NCBI RefSeq assembly: GCF_019097595.1
Contig: NC_080715.1
Location: 31,281,855-31,345,854, forward strand
Reading direction: 5' to 3'
Length of the DNA: 64,000 nucleotides
Source: Hemibagrus wyckioides
Lineage: Eukaryota; Chordata; Actinopteri; Siluriformes; Bagridae
Part shown: positions 1 through 64,000 of the stretch, piece by piece
How the letters are laid out: every line of letters begins with the position of its first letter
How positions within the stretch are numbered: the stretch's first letter is position 1
The notes under the pieces: model-generated
Database searches by the model: none
The model's input: only the letters and a program-made list of their open reading frames with translations
What the model was told of the DNA's origin: nothing
Translations under genes and position numbers: made by a program

Positions 1-344
1 ATTTGCCTACATCTATTTCACAGATTTCTTCATGTTGAGTTTTTTTGACTTAATTAGAGACAATAATTAGAGACAGTTACTCCGTATTACTGTCTTCAGG
101 AATATTTTTGTCTGCATTGGGTAAAGGGTGTTTTTATAAATTCAGTTTTTCACACATACTTTAAGTGGTTTCTATCAAATCATGCACATCATGAATCCAG
201 CTTTATTTGATGAACTACATACATGCTGCTTTTTTTAGCCAGCTTATACCGGCTTCAGTTATAATTCCAGCTTGATTCTGCACACGTTGATTGCTTCTCC
301 TGTTTCTTAATGAAAAGCCAGTTGGTCCCAGTGACTCAACTCAC
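1..344 (-). other. map4k4: map4k4 intron 24 (partial)
   Basis: This sequence lies downstream of the exon 24 splice donor on the minus strand. I see no further coding similarity here, so the exons for the CNH domain must lie beyond the left edge. Confidence 0.6.
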
Positions 345-41367
<41,023 letters not shown>

Positions 41368-41700
41368 CTTCTCGCTTGTTTTAGCCGAGCTGAGATATTA
41401 GCTTACACTCCTGCTGAGTTTTCACACCGAGGGTGCATCCGAGACGACGTTTATCATCGTTCGGCGATTGGGAATTACCCTTTTGTTCCTTTTTTTTTCG
41501 GATGCAGCAAGGCTCCGCACCGTTTTTTTTTTTTTTGCCCCGGTTTGTGTAGGCGGAGTGGATATGAGGGCTCTAGTCCATAACGGAATAACGGAGGACG
41601 CCGCACATAGGAAAGCGAGGGGAACGACGAGTCATCAGCGAATCGGTTCTTTTCTGAACGAATCCCTGGAGCCGGTTGGACGAATCGAATCACTCTGATG
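41368..41700 (-). promoter_or_regulatory. map4k4: Probable map4k4 promoter / 5' UTR region
   Basis: CpG-rich stretch directly upstream of the start codon, containing two T-runs (about 41491-41499 and 41523-41536) and no clear TATA box, as is usual for housekeeping-type promoters. The transcription start cannot be placed from sequence. Confidence 0.45.
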
Positions 41701-42003
41701 GTTGTTTATTGCTTCTTATTTTAAATCTATATTTTATAGTTTAGATTTTATACTTATATTTGATTGATGTCTTTGTTATATTTGCTTGATTTCCTTGTTT
41801 ATTTTTTAATGGTATGTTGTTTGCAGTGTTTGCGTTACAATATAAAAAAGTAACTAATTTCAGTAACTAAACTCACAGTCCAAGCTGATAAAGACATTAA
41901 AGAGGCTTCCTAAAGTCCTAGATCATTTTGATTAGATAAATAATTGTCAATGAATCTATTTCTCAGATAACAGATATGCTCCTAACAGATATGTTCATAA
42001 CAG

Positions 42004-43414
42004 CTGAACACACTCTTGCCATTCTTTCTCCAATAGAAATCAAATATTGTTCAGAAAGTTCTTCCCAAATCTGTTGCAGAAGTTCCCATAAATGTGTGGC
42101 ACTTGTAGGTTGCTTTGCTTTCAGTCTTCTGTCCAGTTCATCCCAAACCAGCTCGATGGGGTTTAAGTCTGGAGACTGTGCTGGACACTCCATGTTTTCA
42201 AGCTTACCATCTTGTTCTTTTTTCCTGAGGTAGTTCTGACATAGCTTGGACTTTGGGTGTTTTGGGTCATTGTCTTGCTGTAGGATGAATCCCTGACCAA
42301 CTAGGCACATACCAGAGGGTATTGCATGGTGCTGCAGAATGCTGTGGTAGCCGTTTTGGTTCAGGGTGCCTCTCACTCTGTACAAGTTACCGACCCTGGA
42401 TCCAGCAAAACAGCCCCAGACCATCACACTTCCTCCTCCATGTTTGACAGTTGATGCCACACACTGTGGAACCATCCTTTCGCCTACTGGACGGTGTACA
42501 AAGATCCTGCGTGATGAACCGAAGATTTAAAATTTTGATTCATCAGTCCATAATACCTTCTTCCAGTCTTCAGTAGTCCAATGGCAGTGTTTCATGGCCC
42601 AGGCAAGCCTCTTTGTCTTATTCTGACGTCTTAGCAATGGCTTTCTTGCTGCAACTCGTCCTGTCAAACCTGCAGCTCGAAGTCTTCTCTTCACAGTTGA
42701 AACTGAGACTTGCTTACTACGACCACTATCAAGCTGTGCTTGAAGCTGTTGTCCTGTGAGCTGCCTATCACCCAAGCTGTTAACTCTCAGAAATTTGTCC
42801 TCTGATTCAGTTGTGGCTTTGGGTATGCCAGACCTCTTCCTGTCAGAGTTTGCCCCAGTTTCTGAGTGCCTTTTGATGGTGAAGGAAACTGTACTCACTG
42901 ACACCTTGACTTTCTTTGCAATTTCTCTGTAGGAAAGACTTTTTAAGTGTTATGATGGTCTGTCTCTCTTCCATTGTTAATTGCCTTTTTCTCGACATTT
43001 TTGTAGCTACACACTACTGCAGTACAATACTGTTCAACTGATGCTCACGAGGGTATGGTACCACAGTGTGTTCCAACACTGCTTTTATGCAGACAGAGGG
43101 GGTTGTAAGTAATCCAGAAAAGCTGGAACACCTGTAGGAGTTAGTAGCACCAGCTTTCAAGGCTTGATCAACCTCCATTGCTGCAGAACAGCTTTAAATT
43201 GTTAACCCATTTTGTGTTCCCTGAAAAAGGCCTTTTTGTATAATTCTGAAATGTACATAATTTTTCAGTTTTGGGTAACCTTACCTTTTTTTAACCTCTG
43301 GCAGTTCACCACTTACCTTTGTACCATTTCAAGCTATTCATTGGACTTGAACGACTTGAATAGCAATAAATAACTGGAAAAATTGGGGTGTTCTAAAACT
43401 TTTGACCAGTACTG
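42004..43414 (-). mobile_element. Tc1-like transposon, 3'-truncated and inactive
   Basis: On the minus strand the element begins with a terminal repeat (complement of the text ending GACCAGTACTGTA at about 43414), and its transposase starts at 42998 with MSRKRQLTMEERQ. Conserved pieces are VSVSTVKRRLRAAGL, WTDESKF (first Asp), HGGGSVMVWGCF, DNDPKH (second Asp) and SPDLNPIELVWDELD (Glu). A frame change lies near 42945 and an in-frame stop follows WTDESKF. The protein tail after RVCSAV loses family similarity and no second terminal repeat is seen at the low end. Confidence 0.9.
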
Positions 43415-44154
43415 TATGTGCAAAAACAAACAAACAAAAAAAACAACAACATAAATGCATCTCCTCAACAATAAATGCAGCAACCAATTTATTGTTTTTT
43501 TTCTTTTCTTCAACAACTTCAAAATAATGAGAGTATTTCCATCGCAGAAACATAAAGCTCTGACCTGCCTTGTCTGTTTCTGAAGCATGTTACAGAAGCG
43601 TACAGATGGGCATTGGAGTGTTTGGTGTACTGGGATGTTTGGATGCTGTTCATAACTTACTATCCTGGCAAGTCGCTCAGGTTTGCTGACTGTGAAGTGT
43701 TTGGACACTTTATGTCCCGGGAAGCCTTCATATCTGTCAGCTTCTGGCTCTCCCTTTTAGTTATGCTGTCATAGCTAGTCTTGCCGGAGTCCCTGCCTAA
43801 ACGTTATACTTAATATTTCTCTCTCTCTCTTGCATACATCCCACTCCCGAGCTCCCAGTGTTCTGAGTTTCCAGTGTGCTCACTGGCTCTACCCCGGTTG
43901 GAGTTTTGTCGCTTTTTGGTGCTCACTGATGCTGTGGATGGATCTGTGTGGACAGCCTGTGACCAGGAGACAGCCGTGGACAGAGCCACTTGGGGTCTAT
44001 CACACCGTCACGGATCTGCTGTTACATCTGTCAGCTTGCAACAGCAAGGAATATAATATATAATATATTCAGAAAGTACACTGACCTAATAGTTCCCCAC
44101 ATTCCATTGGTTGCTGTTGTAGAAAGGACATTATTTAGTTATATTTACATTATT

Positions 44155-44245
44155 TACTGTCCAGTGTCACCCAAATGAGGATGGGTTCCCTTCTGAGCCT
44201 GGTTCCACTCAAGGTTTCTTCCTCATATCATCTATCTATAATCAT
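44155..44245. repeat. Fish interspersed repeat fragment, interrupted
   Basis: GTTCCCTTCTGAGCCTGGTT and CAAGGTTTCTTCCTCAT belong to the same family as 12524-12720 and 51460-51635. It stops where the Tc1 element at 44246 begins, which suggests the Tc1 inserted into it or beside it. Confidence 0.55.
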
Positions 44246-45541
44246 ACACTGAACAAAATTATAAACGCAACACTTTTGTTTTTGCCCCCATTTTTCATGA
44301 GCTGAACTCAAAGATCTAAGACTTTTTCTATGTAGACAAAAGGCCTATTTCTCTCAAATATTGTTCACAAATCTGTCTAAATCTGTGTTAGTGAGCACTT
44401 CTCCTTTGCCGAGGTAATCCATCCACCTCACAGGTATGGCATATCAAGATGCTGATTAGACAGCAGGATTATTGCACAGGTGTGCCTTAGACTGGCCACA
44501 ATAAAAGGCCACTCTAAAATGTGCAGTTTTATCACACAGCACAATGCCACAGATGTCGCAAGTTTTGAGGGAGCATGCAATTGGCATGATGACTGCAGGA
44601 ATGTCCACCAGAGCTGTTGCCGTGAATTGAATGTTCACTTCTCTACCATAAGCCGTCTCCAAAGGCGTTTCAGAGAATTTGGCAGTGCATCCAACTGACC
44701 TCACAACCGCAGACCACGTGTAACCACACCAGCCCAGGACCTCCACATCCAGCACCTTCACCTCCAAGATCATCTGAGACCAGCCACCCGGACAGCTGCT
44801 GCAACAATCGGTTTGCATAACCAAAGAATTTCTGCACAATCTGTCAGAAACCATCTCAGGGAAGCTCATCTGCATGCTCGTCGTCCTCATCGGGGTCTCG
44901 ACCTGACTGCAGTTCATCGTTGTAACCGACTTGAGTGGGCAAATGCTCAAATTCAATGGCGTCTGGCACTTTGGAGAGGTGTTCTCTTCACGGATGAATC
45001 CCGGTTTTCACTGTACAGGGCAGATGGCAGACAGCGTGTATGGTGTTGTGTGGGTGAGCGGTTTGCTGATGTCAACGTTGTGGATCGAGTGACCCATGGT
45101 AGCGGTGGGGTTATGGTATGGGCAGGCGTATGTTATGGACAACGAACACAGGTGCATTTTATTGATGGCATTTTGAATGCACAGAGATACCATGACGAGA
45201 ACCTGAGGCCCATTGTTGTGCCATTCATCCACGACCATCACCTCATGTTGCAGCATGATAATGCACGGCCCCATGTTGCAAGGATCTGTACACATTTCCT
45301 GGAAGCTGTTCTTGCATGGCCAGCATACTCACCAGACATGTCACCCATTGAGCATGTTTGGGATGCTCTGGATCGGTGTATACGGCAGTGTGTTCCAGTT
45401 CCTGCCAATATCCAGCAACTTCACAGCCACTGAAGAGGAGTGGACCAACATTCCACAGGCCACAATCAACAACCTGATCTACTCTATGCGAAGGAGATGT
45501 GTTGCACTGCGTGAGGCAAATGGTGGTCACACCAGATACTG
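44246..45541 (+). mobile_element. Tc1-like transposon (fish type), dead copy
   Basis: Starts with ACACTGAACAAAATTATAAA, the terminus of a Tc1 group very common in fishes. The transposase begins at 44544 (MPQMSQVLRE). Catalytic positions are the Asp in FTDESRF (44993), the Asp in HDNARPH (45257) and the Glu in SPIEHVW (45350). Damage: a one-base loss near 44621, a TGA at 44696-44698, a frame change near 45420, and Asp-Glu spacing four residues shorter than the DD34E norm, indicating a 12-nt in-frame deletion. Homology ends soon after the stop at 45539 and no 3' terminal repeat is found. Confidence 0.93.
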
Positions 45542-46017
45542 ACTAGTGTTCTGTGAAAAAGTTTCAGCTTTTATTTTCCTTTTACTCTATGAAGAAGATA
45601 TCACAGGTTCATCAAGTCCGTCAAAATGATCCATACTCGATCACTTAGTCTGGTTTGATGAAACTCTTCTCAGCGAGCGCGTCTTTCCGAAGCGATGAGC
45701 AACCTGGTCAGCTGACCTGAATACTGTGCGCTGATTCGCTAAAATGGATAGAACGTGAACTCATGATGCCTTGAAAGAGGACAATACCGGCTTTTTTGAC
45801 AAAACGTGTTTAGTGTTCAGATCATGCTATATGTGGAGAATAACTAATGACAATCAGTTCATTTTTGGTAAATATGGTGTTTATCGTTTTTGCAAATAAA
45901 CTCTTCATATACAAGGGTGTAACTTTGGTTCGAGAAGTGGGGGGGGCACAAAATGGGGGAAAAAGTTTTTGATGTGAATCCCATTTCCTGCCTTTACATA
46001 CATTTAGGTACTATGGT

Positions 46018-46289
46018 CAGGGGCGGACTTAATGATTTGGGGGCCTTAAGCGATTCCAGGTATGGGAATCTTGCGCATGTGCAGTACGATAGGAACGTTC
46101 CACTATTCATGAATCATGGGGGGGACCTGCATTAAAAAAGATGTACATTAAAGTAATAAGTAAATAAGAAATAAGAAAAGTAATAAGTACTATATGATTT
46201 ATATAGGCTTCTTGGTATTGGTCAGGGCCACCTAATTACCCGGGGCCCTAAGTGGCTGCTTACCTCGCTTATTGGTTAAGTCCACCCCG
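46018..46289. mobile_element. hAT-like MITE with 8-bp target duplication
   Basis: 272 bp starting CAGGGGCGGACTTAA and ending in the complement of CGGGGTGGACTTAA. It is flanked on both sides by the identical 8-mer ACTATGGT (46010-46017 and 46290-46297). An 8-bp duplication and a CAGGGGCGG-type end are typical of hAT elements. There is no coding capacity, so it is non-autonomous. Confidence 0.88.
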
Positions 46290-46299
46290 ACTATGGTGA

Positions 46300-48771
46300 T
46301 ACAAAATCCAGTAAATAATGAAGTTGATTATAATGATAAATTCTGTCAAAAAGAATAGTAGGTTACTAAACTGTTTATATAGAAAATATGTCTTACTTTT
46401 GTTTAATAGGGGCCGATCACGAGAATAATTTTATAAAGTCAAAAATGTTCACCATTAATGTTTTGTGTGTGAATAAAATTTAAATAATGTGAGACTCAAT
46501 TTCTTCTGTTAAACAAACTCTATTTCAAACTAACCGCTGTAGCGGAAAATGTAAAATAAACCACGTGTTGTACAGGACATTTGTCAGAGACACATCCACC
46601 AAACCACAGGGGTTTAGAATAGAAAAAGCAGAAAGCTTTTATGAACTGTGTGTGTTACAGCAATATTTTTGCAAAATTAATATGTGATATAGTTTTATCA
46701 TTTTTATAACAACTACATGAAAATGTTGATCATTAATTTAATAATTGTCTTTCATGCATAAACAACCACTCTTAGTTACTGAACACATTAATATATTTAC
46801 ACTCCTGCTGCTAATTTTCTGTGCAGCACAAATGCCTAAAATAGATCATTTTTATGCCTCCAACACTGTATTACAGCAGGGTAGGAATAATGATCTGTAA
46901 TTGTTACTTCTGTAATCCAGAAGGATGCGAAAATTGAACCACAGTAGATTCACTCTTTATTTGGTACACAGGATGCGAGATTGGCACACAATCTCACAAA
47001 CATAAAAAAATATAAAGAACATTGTCCTCCATCAATCCATTCAATCACATCATGGATATCGTGGATATCCATTCATGGATACATTCCATGCATCCTAACT
47101 GTCCACCTCATCTGTCCTCTGACATGAAAACGACTGAGTTATGATCATATTGAGTCAAACATTAAACTAGTATCCAGAGTCTGCTGGTCATACATTGCTG
47201 AGAGAAAATGCGCAGTTTAAAGTCAACTCGTTTTCATGCTAAACAGAATGTTCATGAAAATATGATTATCCTGAGCTAATTTACTGAATCAACCAACTCG
47301 CATCTCCTTTCTTTCTTTTCATCCATGATAACATTAAAGTCATCTGGGGGGTGGGGGGGTGGGGGTATGTGCACGTGTAGTATTGCGGACGTGCATCCCA
47401 GAGCTAGTGCTAGACCAGCTTTCTTTATGACTGTAGAAAGAAAGACATGAACATCTTGGATGGCAAGCGGGTAAGGAAATTATTTGTGGATTTTTGTTCT
47501 GGAAGTGAACTTCTCCTTTAAGCATTCCAGAGGTATCTTTGCATTAAGACTTAAGGCCCTTCCACTAGATGATGGTGTTGTGCAGATCATTAAGGTAGCA
47601 AGTAAAGCCATGCTCCAGCACTTTTCTGCTTGATTCACCACATCCATTCAACAGACTCCAGAGAGACTGTAATTGCGTGTACACTTTTCATGTAAGTATG
47701 GCTTGTTTGAATGTGACTTCTAGCAACATTTCATAATATTAGCACACAAGTCCATCTTTGACATTTCTAAAAATGAATTTTTTAATAAACGAATAATATA
47801 AAAGAGAGTATTGTAAGTTGCTTTCATTAATCCAATATACACTTTCATAAATAGGCCCCTAGTTTGGAAACCTGTGAACTGATATAAACCTCAGCTGATT
47901 GGCTAAAAAAAAATGTATCATTTGTGATCATATAATCTTCACTTTTATATACGGATCACACTGTCAGTAAAACTGTATTTCAGTTACACACCCTGTGAAT
48001 TAAATACAAAAACAAGTACAAAGTGTTTTACATATAACAGAGTAAATTTATGGCCATGTCTGCACTCTATTGCCCCAAATACATTTAGAAAACGGCATTA
48101 TGGGAGCCTAAGTGTCTACTCCACTATTGTATTTGGAAATGGAATGTATTGCAGCATGAGTGATATGAATTCATGAGATATGTGTGTTATTATTTGACTC
48201 ATAGCTGGTTTCTCTTTGTAATGTGTACATAGTCATAGCCCAAAGTCAAGGTACTAAAACATCACTCTTAGCAGTCAATATTTAGATAATAGATGTTTTA
48301 CATTTCATCTGTGTCCCCTGTTCAGTTTGTGCTTCAGTAAAATTCAGTAGTTACTCTCTCAGTCATAATGATAAGAGGCTCCTCATAATCAATTTACCTC
48401 AGCTGCATTTTTATACCAGTAGGGGCTGCTGCTCCTTTGCCCCTTGGTTGCCTCTTGCATGTCCATCATTATTCCATTAGCCTTATTTAATGCATTCCTG
48501 TTTGCTGATCCCCTGACACCAAGGTGGTCTCTCGTATTTAGTATTACCTATTTTTAAAAATAATAATAAAAAAAACATTAATATTCACCAGTATCCATCT
48601 GTCTGACTTCATGTGACTCATAAAACACAGTTATGGTATTTTATCATTTATTGCATTATATGTAAATACATGCTTTCTACTGCTCTGGTTTGCACTCATA
48701 AACAGTTTTATCAGGAAAAATGCAGTGATTATTTATTTATTTATTTATTATATTAATTAACTAACTAATTA

Positions 48772-48806
<35 letters not shown>

Positions 48807-49900
48807 TTTACAAATTTCGTTTGAGCTAATTCAGTATTGAAAATGCCCTTCAGGAAGTCCCCTCACTGTGCGGTGGGTCCAGGCACTGAATGTGAACCAC
48901 TCTTGTTATTTGAACCCAATCCCCACATGTAGGGACCACTGTCTCAACCCCCAGTGCTCTGTTACCTTAAACATACAGCGCCATCTGCTGGACAGAAACA
49001 CAGGAACACTGCCAGAGCCACTGTTACATCATTTTTCTGCTCAGACACTAGCACTTGAGTTAAATCAGTAGTTTTGCAGCAGCAACAATTCAGACATCTG
49101 ACATCATGACATCTGACCAATCACACGAGCCTCAGTGACCTCAGATTGAACTATTGAGCTTGCTACCATCTTAATAAACCATTCTATTTTACTCATTAAG
49201 AGAAATTCTCTAAGAGGAATTCTCTTCACTTCTTCAGTCAATCACTAGCTTGAGGGTGGTGCATAATAAAAAATTTATGATGTAGGGTGTAACTCTCTGA
49301 TGTCTGAGGTTTTTAGGTCAGTCTGTGTGTGTGTGCGTGTGTGTGTGGGTGTGTGTGTAATACAAAACCACATGATGCAACACACACACACACACACACA
49401 CAGCAAAGATGGTGTGATCTTCATCGTTCTACATTTAGGAGAGCAACAGGTATGATGACCTCCAGTACTCTTCCAGATAAATAGTGTAATATCCAGCTCA
49501 TAACTATTTGTGGCTCAGACCTGACTGGACATTTCTGCTGATTGTGTTTCTGTGTGAAAAAGATTCCTTTCCATTCATAATAATATTTATCTCTACAATA
49601 CACCACGCATTGTAAGACTTTATAACTCATTATGACCCTGATGATGATTCACTTCCACACAGAAGAGTCAAATGACGGGAAATTTTGGACATTTCATCAC
49701 TTTGAATCAGTTCATTGGGCAAAACTTAGCCAAAAGAGTGTGTTCAAAGAATCTGCTCGTTTGTGAATCACACTGGAACAAGAAACGCTCTTGGATTTCA
49801 TACTTATAGTCGGGTTTAAGCTGTGAAATAAACAACAACAACAACAACAACCGAGTTCCTTTGTAAGCTCTGAGTAATCAGTCTGATTGCGACTGACCAG
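46300..49900. other. Intergenic DNA between map4k4 and gk
   Basis: AT-rich. Simple repeats include a G-rich run at 47346-47366, ATTT/GATT runs at 48729-48806, and GT and CA runs around 49325-49400. No gene or transposon recognised. Confidence 0.55.
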
Positions 49901-49917
49901 CTCGGCTGTGACCATGC

Positions 49918-49997
49918 CCTCTTTCTCTCTCTCTCTCTGTCAAGCGCGTGCACTTGCCGGGGATATTTAAAAGCGAGACATAATTTTTTCACCTGTA

Positions 49998-50041
<44 letters not shown>

Positions 50042-50056
50042 GTATCCGGTGATACC
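49918..50056 (+). promoter_or_regulatory. gk: Probable gk core promoter and 5' UTR
   Basis: A TC run (49924-49938) is followed by ATATTTAAAAG (49963-49973), a plausible TATA-type box. A (CA)20 run (49999-50038) and 18 further bases precede the ATG. If transcription starts about 30 bases after the TATA-like box, the 5' UTR would consist mostly of the CA repeat. This is inferred from spacing only. Confidence 0.45.
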
Positions 50057-63491
<13,435 letters not shown>

Positions 63492-63521
63492 GTGAGTGAC
63501 TACACACACACACACACACAC

Positions 63522-64000
63522 ATCATGGTTTCCTCCTGTATCTCATGGTTTCCTCCTGTATCTCATGGTTTCCTCCTGTATCTCATGGTTTCTTCCTGTA
63601 TCTCATGGTTTCTTCCTGTATCTCATGGTTTCCTCCTGTATCTCATGGTTTCCTCCTGTACCTCATGGTTTCCTCCGTATCTCATGGTTTCTTCCTGTAT
63701 CTCATGGTTTCTTCCTGTATCTCATGGTTTCTTCCTGTATCTCATGGTTTCTTCCTGTATCTCATGGTTTCCTCCTGTATCTCATGGTTTCCTCCTGTGT
63801 CTCATGGTTTCCTCCTGTGTCTCATGGTTTCCTCCGTATCTCATGGTTTCTTCCTGTATCTTATGGTTTCTTCCTGTATCTCATGGTTTCCTCCTGTATC
63901 TCATGGTTTCCTCCTGTGTCTCATGGTTTCCTCCTGTGTCTCATGGTTTCCTCCGTATCTCATGGTTTCTTCCTGTATCTTATGGTTTCTTCCTGTATCT
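63522..64000. repeat. 20-bp minisatellite, second array (gk intron 6)
   Basis: Same unit as 62066-62800 (ATGGTTTCCTCCTGTATCTC), with TTCCTCC/TTCTTCC variants and some 19-bp units lacking one CT. It starts 30 bases past the exon 6 donor, after a short CA run, and continues off the window. Confidence 0.97.

Noticed and set aside
44813..45433. 206-codon open frame as a host gene
   Set aside because: It is the middle part of a Tc1-like transposase with DESRF, HDNARPH and SPIEHVW motifs, within a damaged transposon.

Overview
The window is vertebrate nuclear DNA, most likely from a ray-finned (teleost) fish. It holds long introns with GT-AG splice sites, dense CA/GA microsatellites, several minisatellites and many decayed Tc1-like transposons of types common in fish. 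There is no bacterial-style gene organisation. Two protein-coding genes are present, divergently oriented and both cut by the window edges. I saw no RNA genes and no CRISPR array.

Minus strand, 41367 down to 345: the 5' part of a germinal-centre kinase of the MAP4K4/TNIK/MINK1 family. The N-terminus and linker fit map4k4 best. I could place 24 coding exons with consistent reading phase, giving 1124 residues: an STE20-type kinase domain (exons 2-10), an acidic hinge, an Arg/Glu/Gln coiled coil (exons 12-15) and a long disordered linker built partly from cassette-like exons (15, 16, 17, 23). The C-terminal CNH (citron homology) domain lies left of position 1. Intron 2 is about 13 kb, and intron 5 is 92% occupied by one 40-bp tandem repeat.

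Positions 41368-50056: the map4k4 promoter side, then an intergenic stretch with two dead Tc1-like transposons on opposite strands (42004-43414 and 44246-45541) and a hAT-like MITE with a perfect 8-bp target duplication (46018-46289).

Plus strand, 50057 onward: the first six coding exons of glycerol kinase (gk), 179 residues, running off the right edge. Its introns hold a 29-bp minisatellite, a (CTTT)n tract, an L1-type LINE fossil and a 20-bp minisatellite present in both intron 4 and intron 6.

The two genes have no evident shared pathway; they are simply neighbours. I found no new enzymatic or defence system. The points most worth following are a map4k4 linker exon with four SxIP (EB-binding-type) motifs, inverted repeats flanking exon groups in both genes, a duplicated 17-unit block in the 40-bp array, a mirror-like arrangement of complementary dinucleotide repeats around gk exon 1, and a cluster of CAGGTG E-boxes inside a minisatellite.
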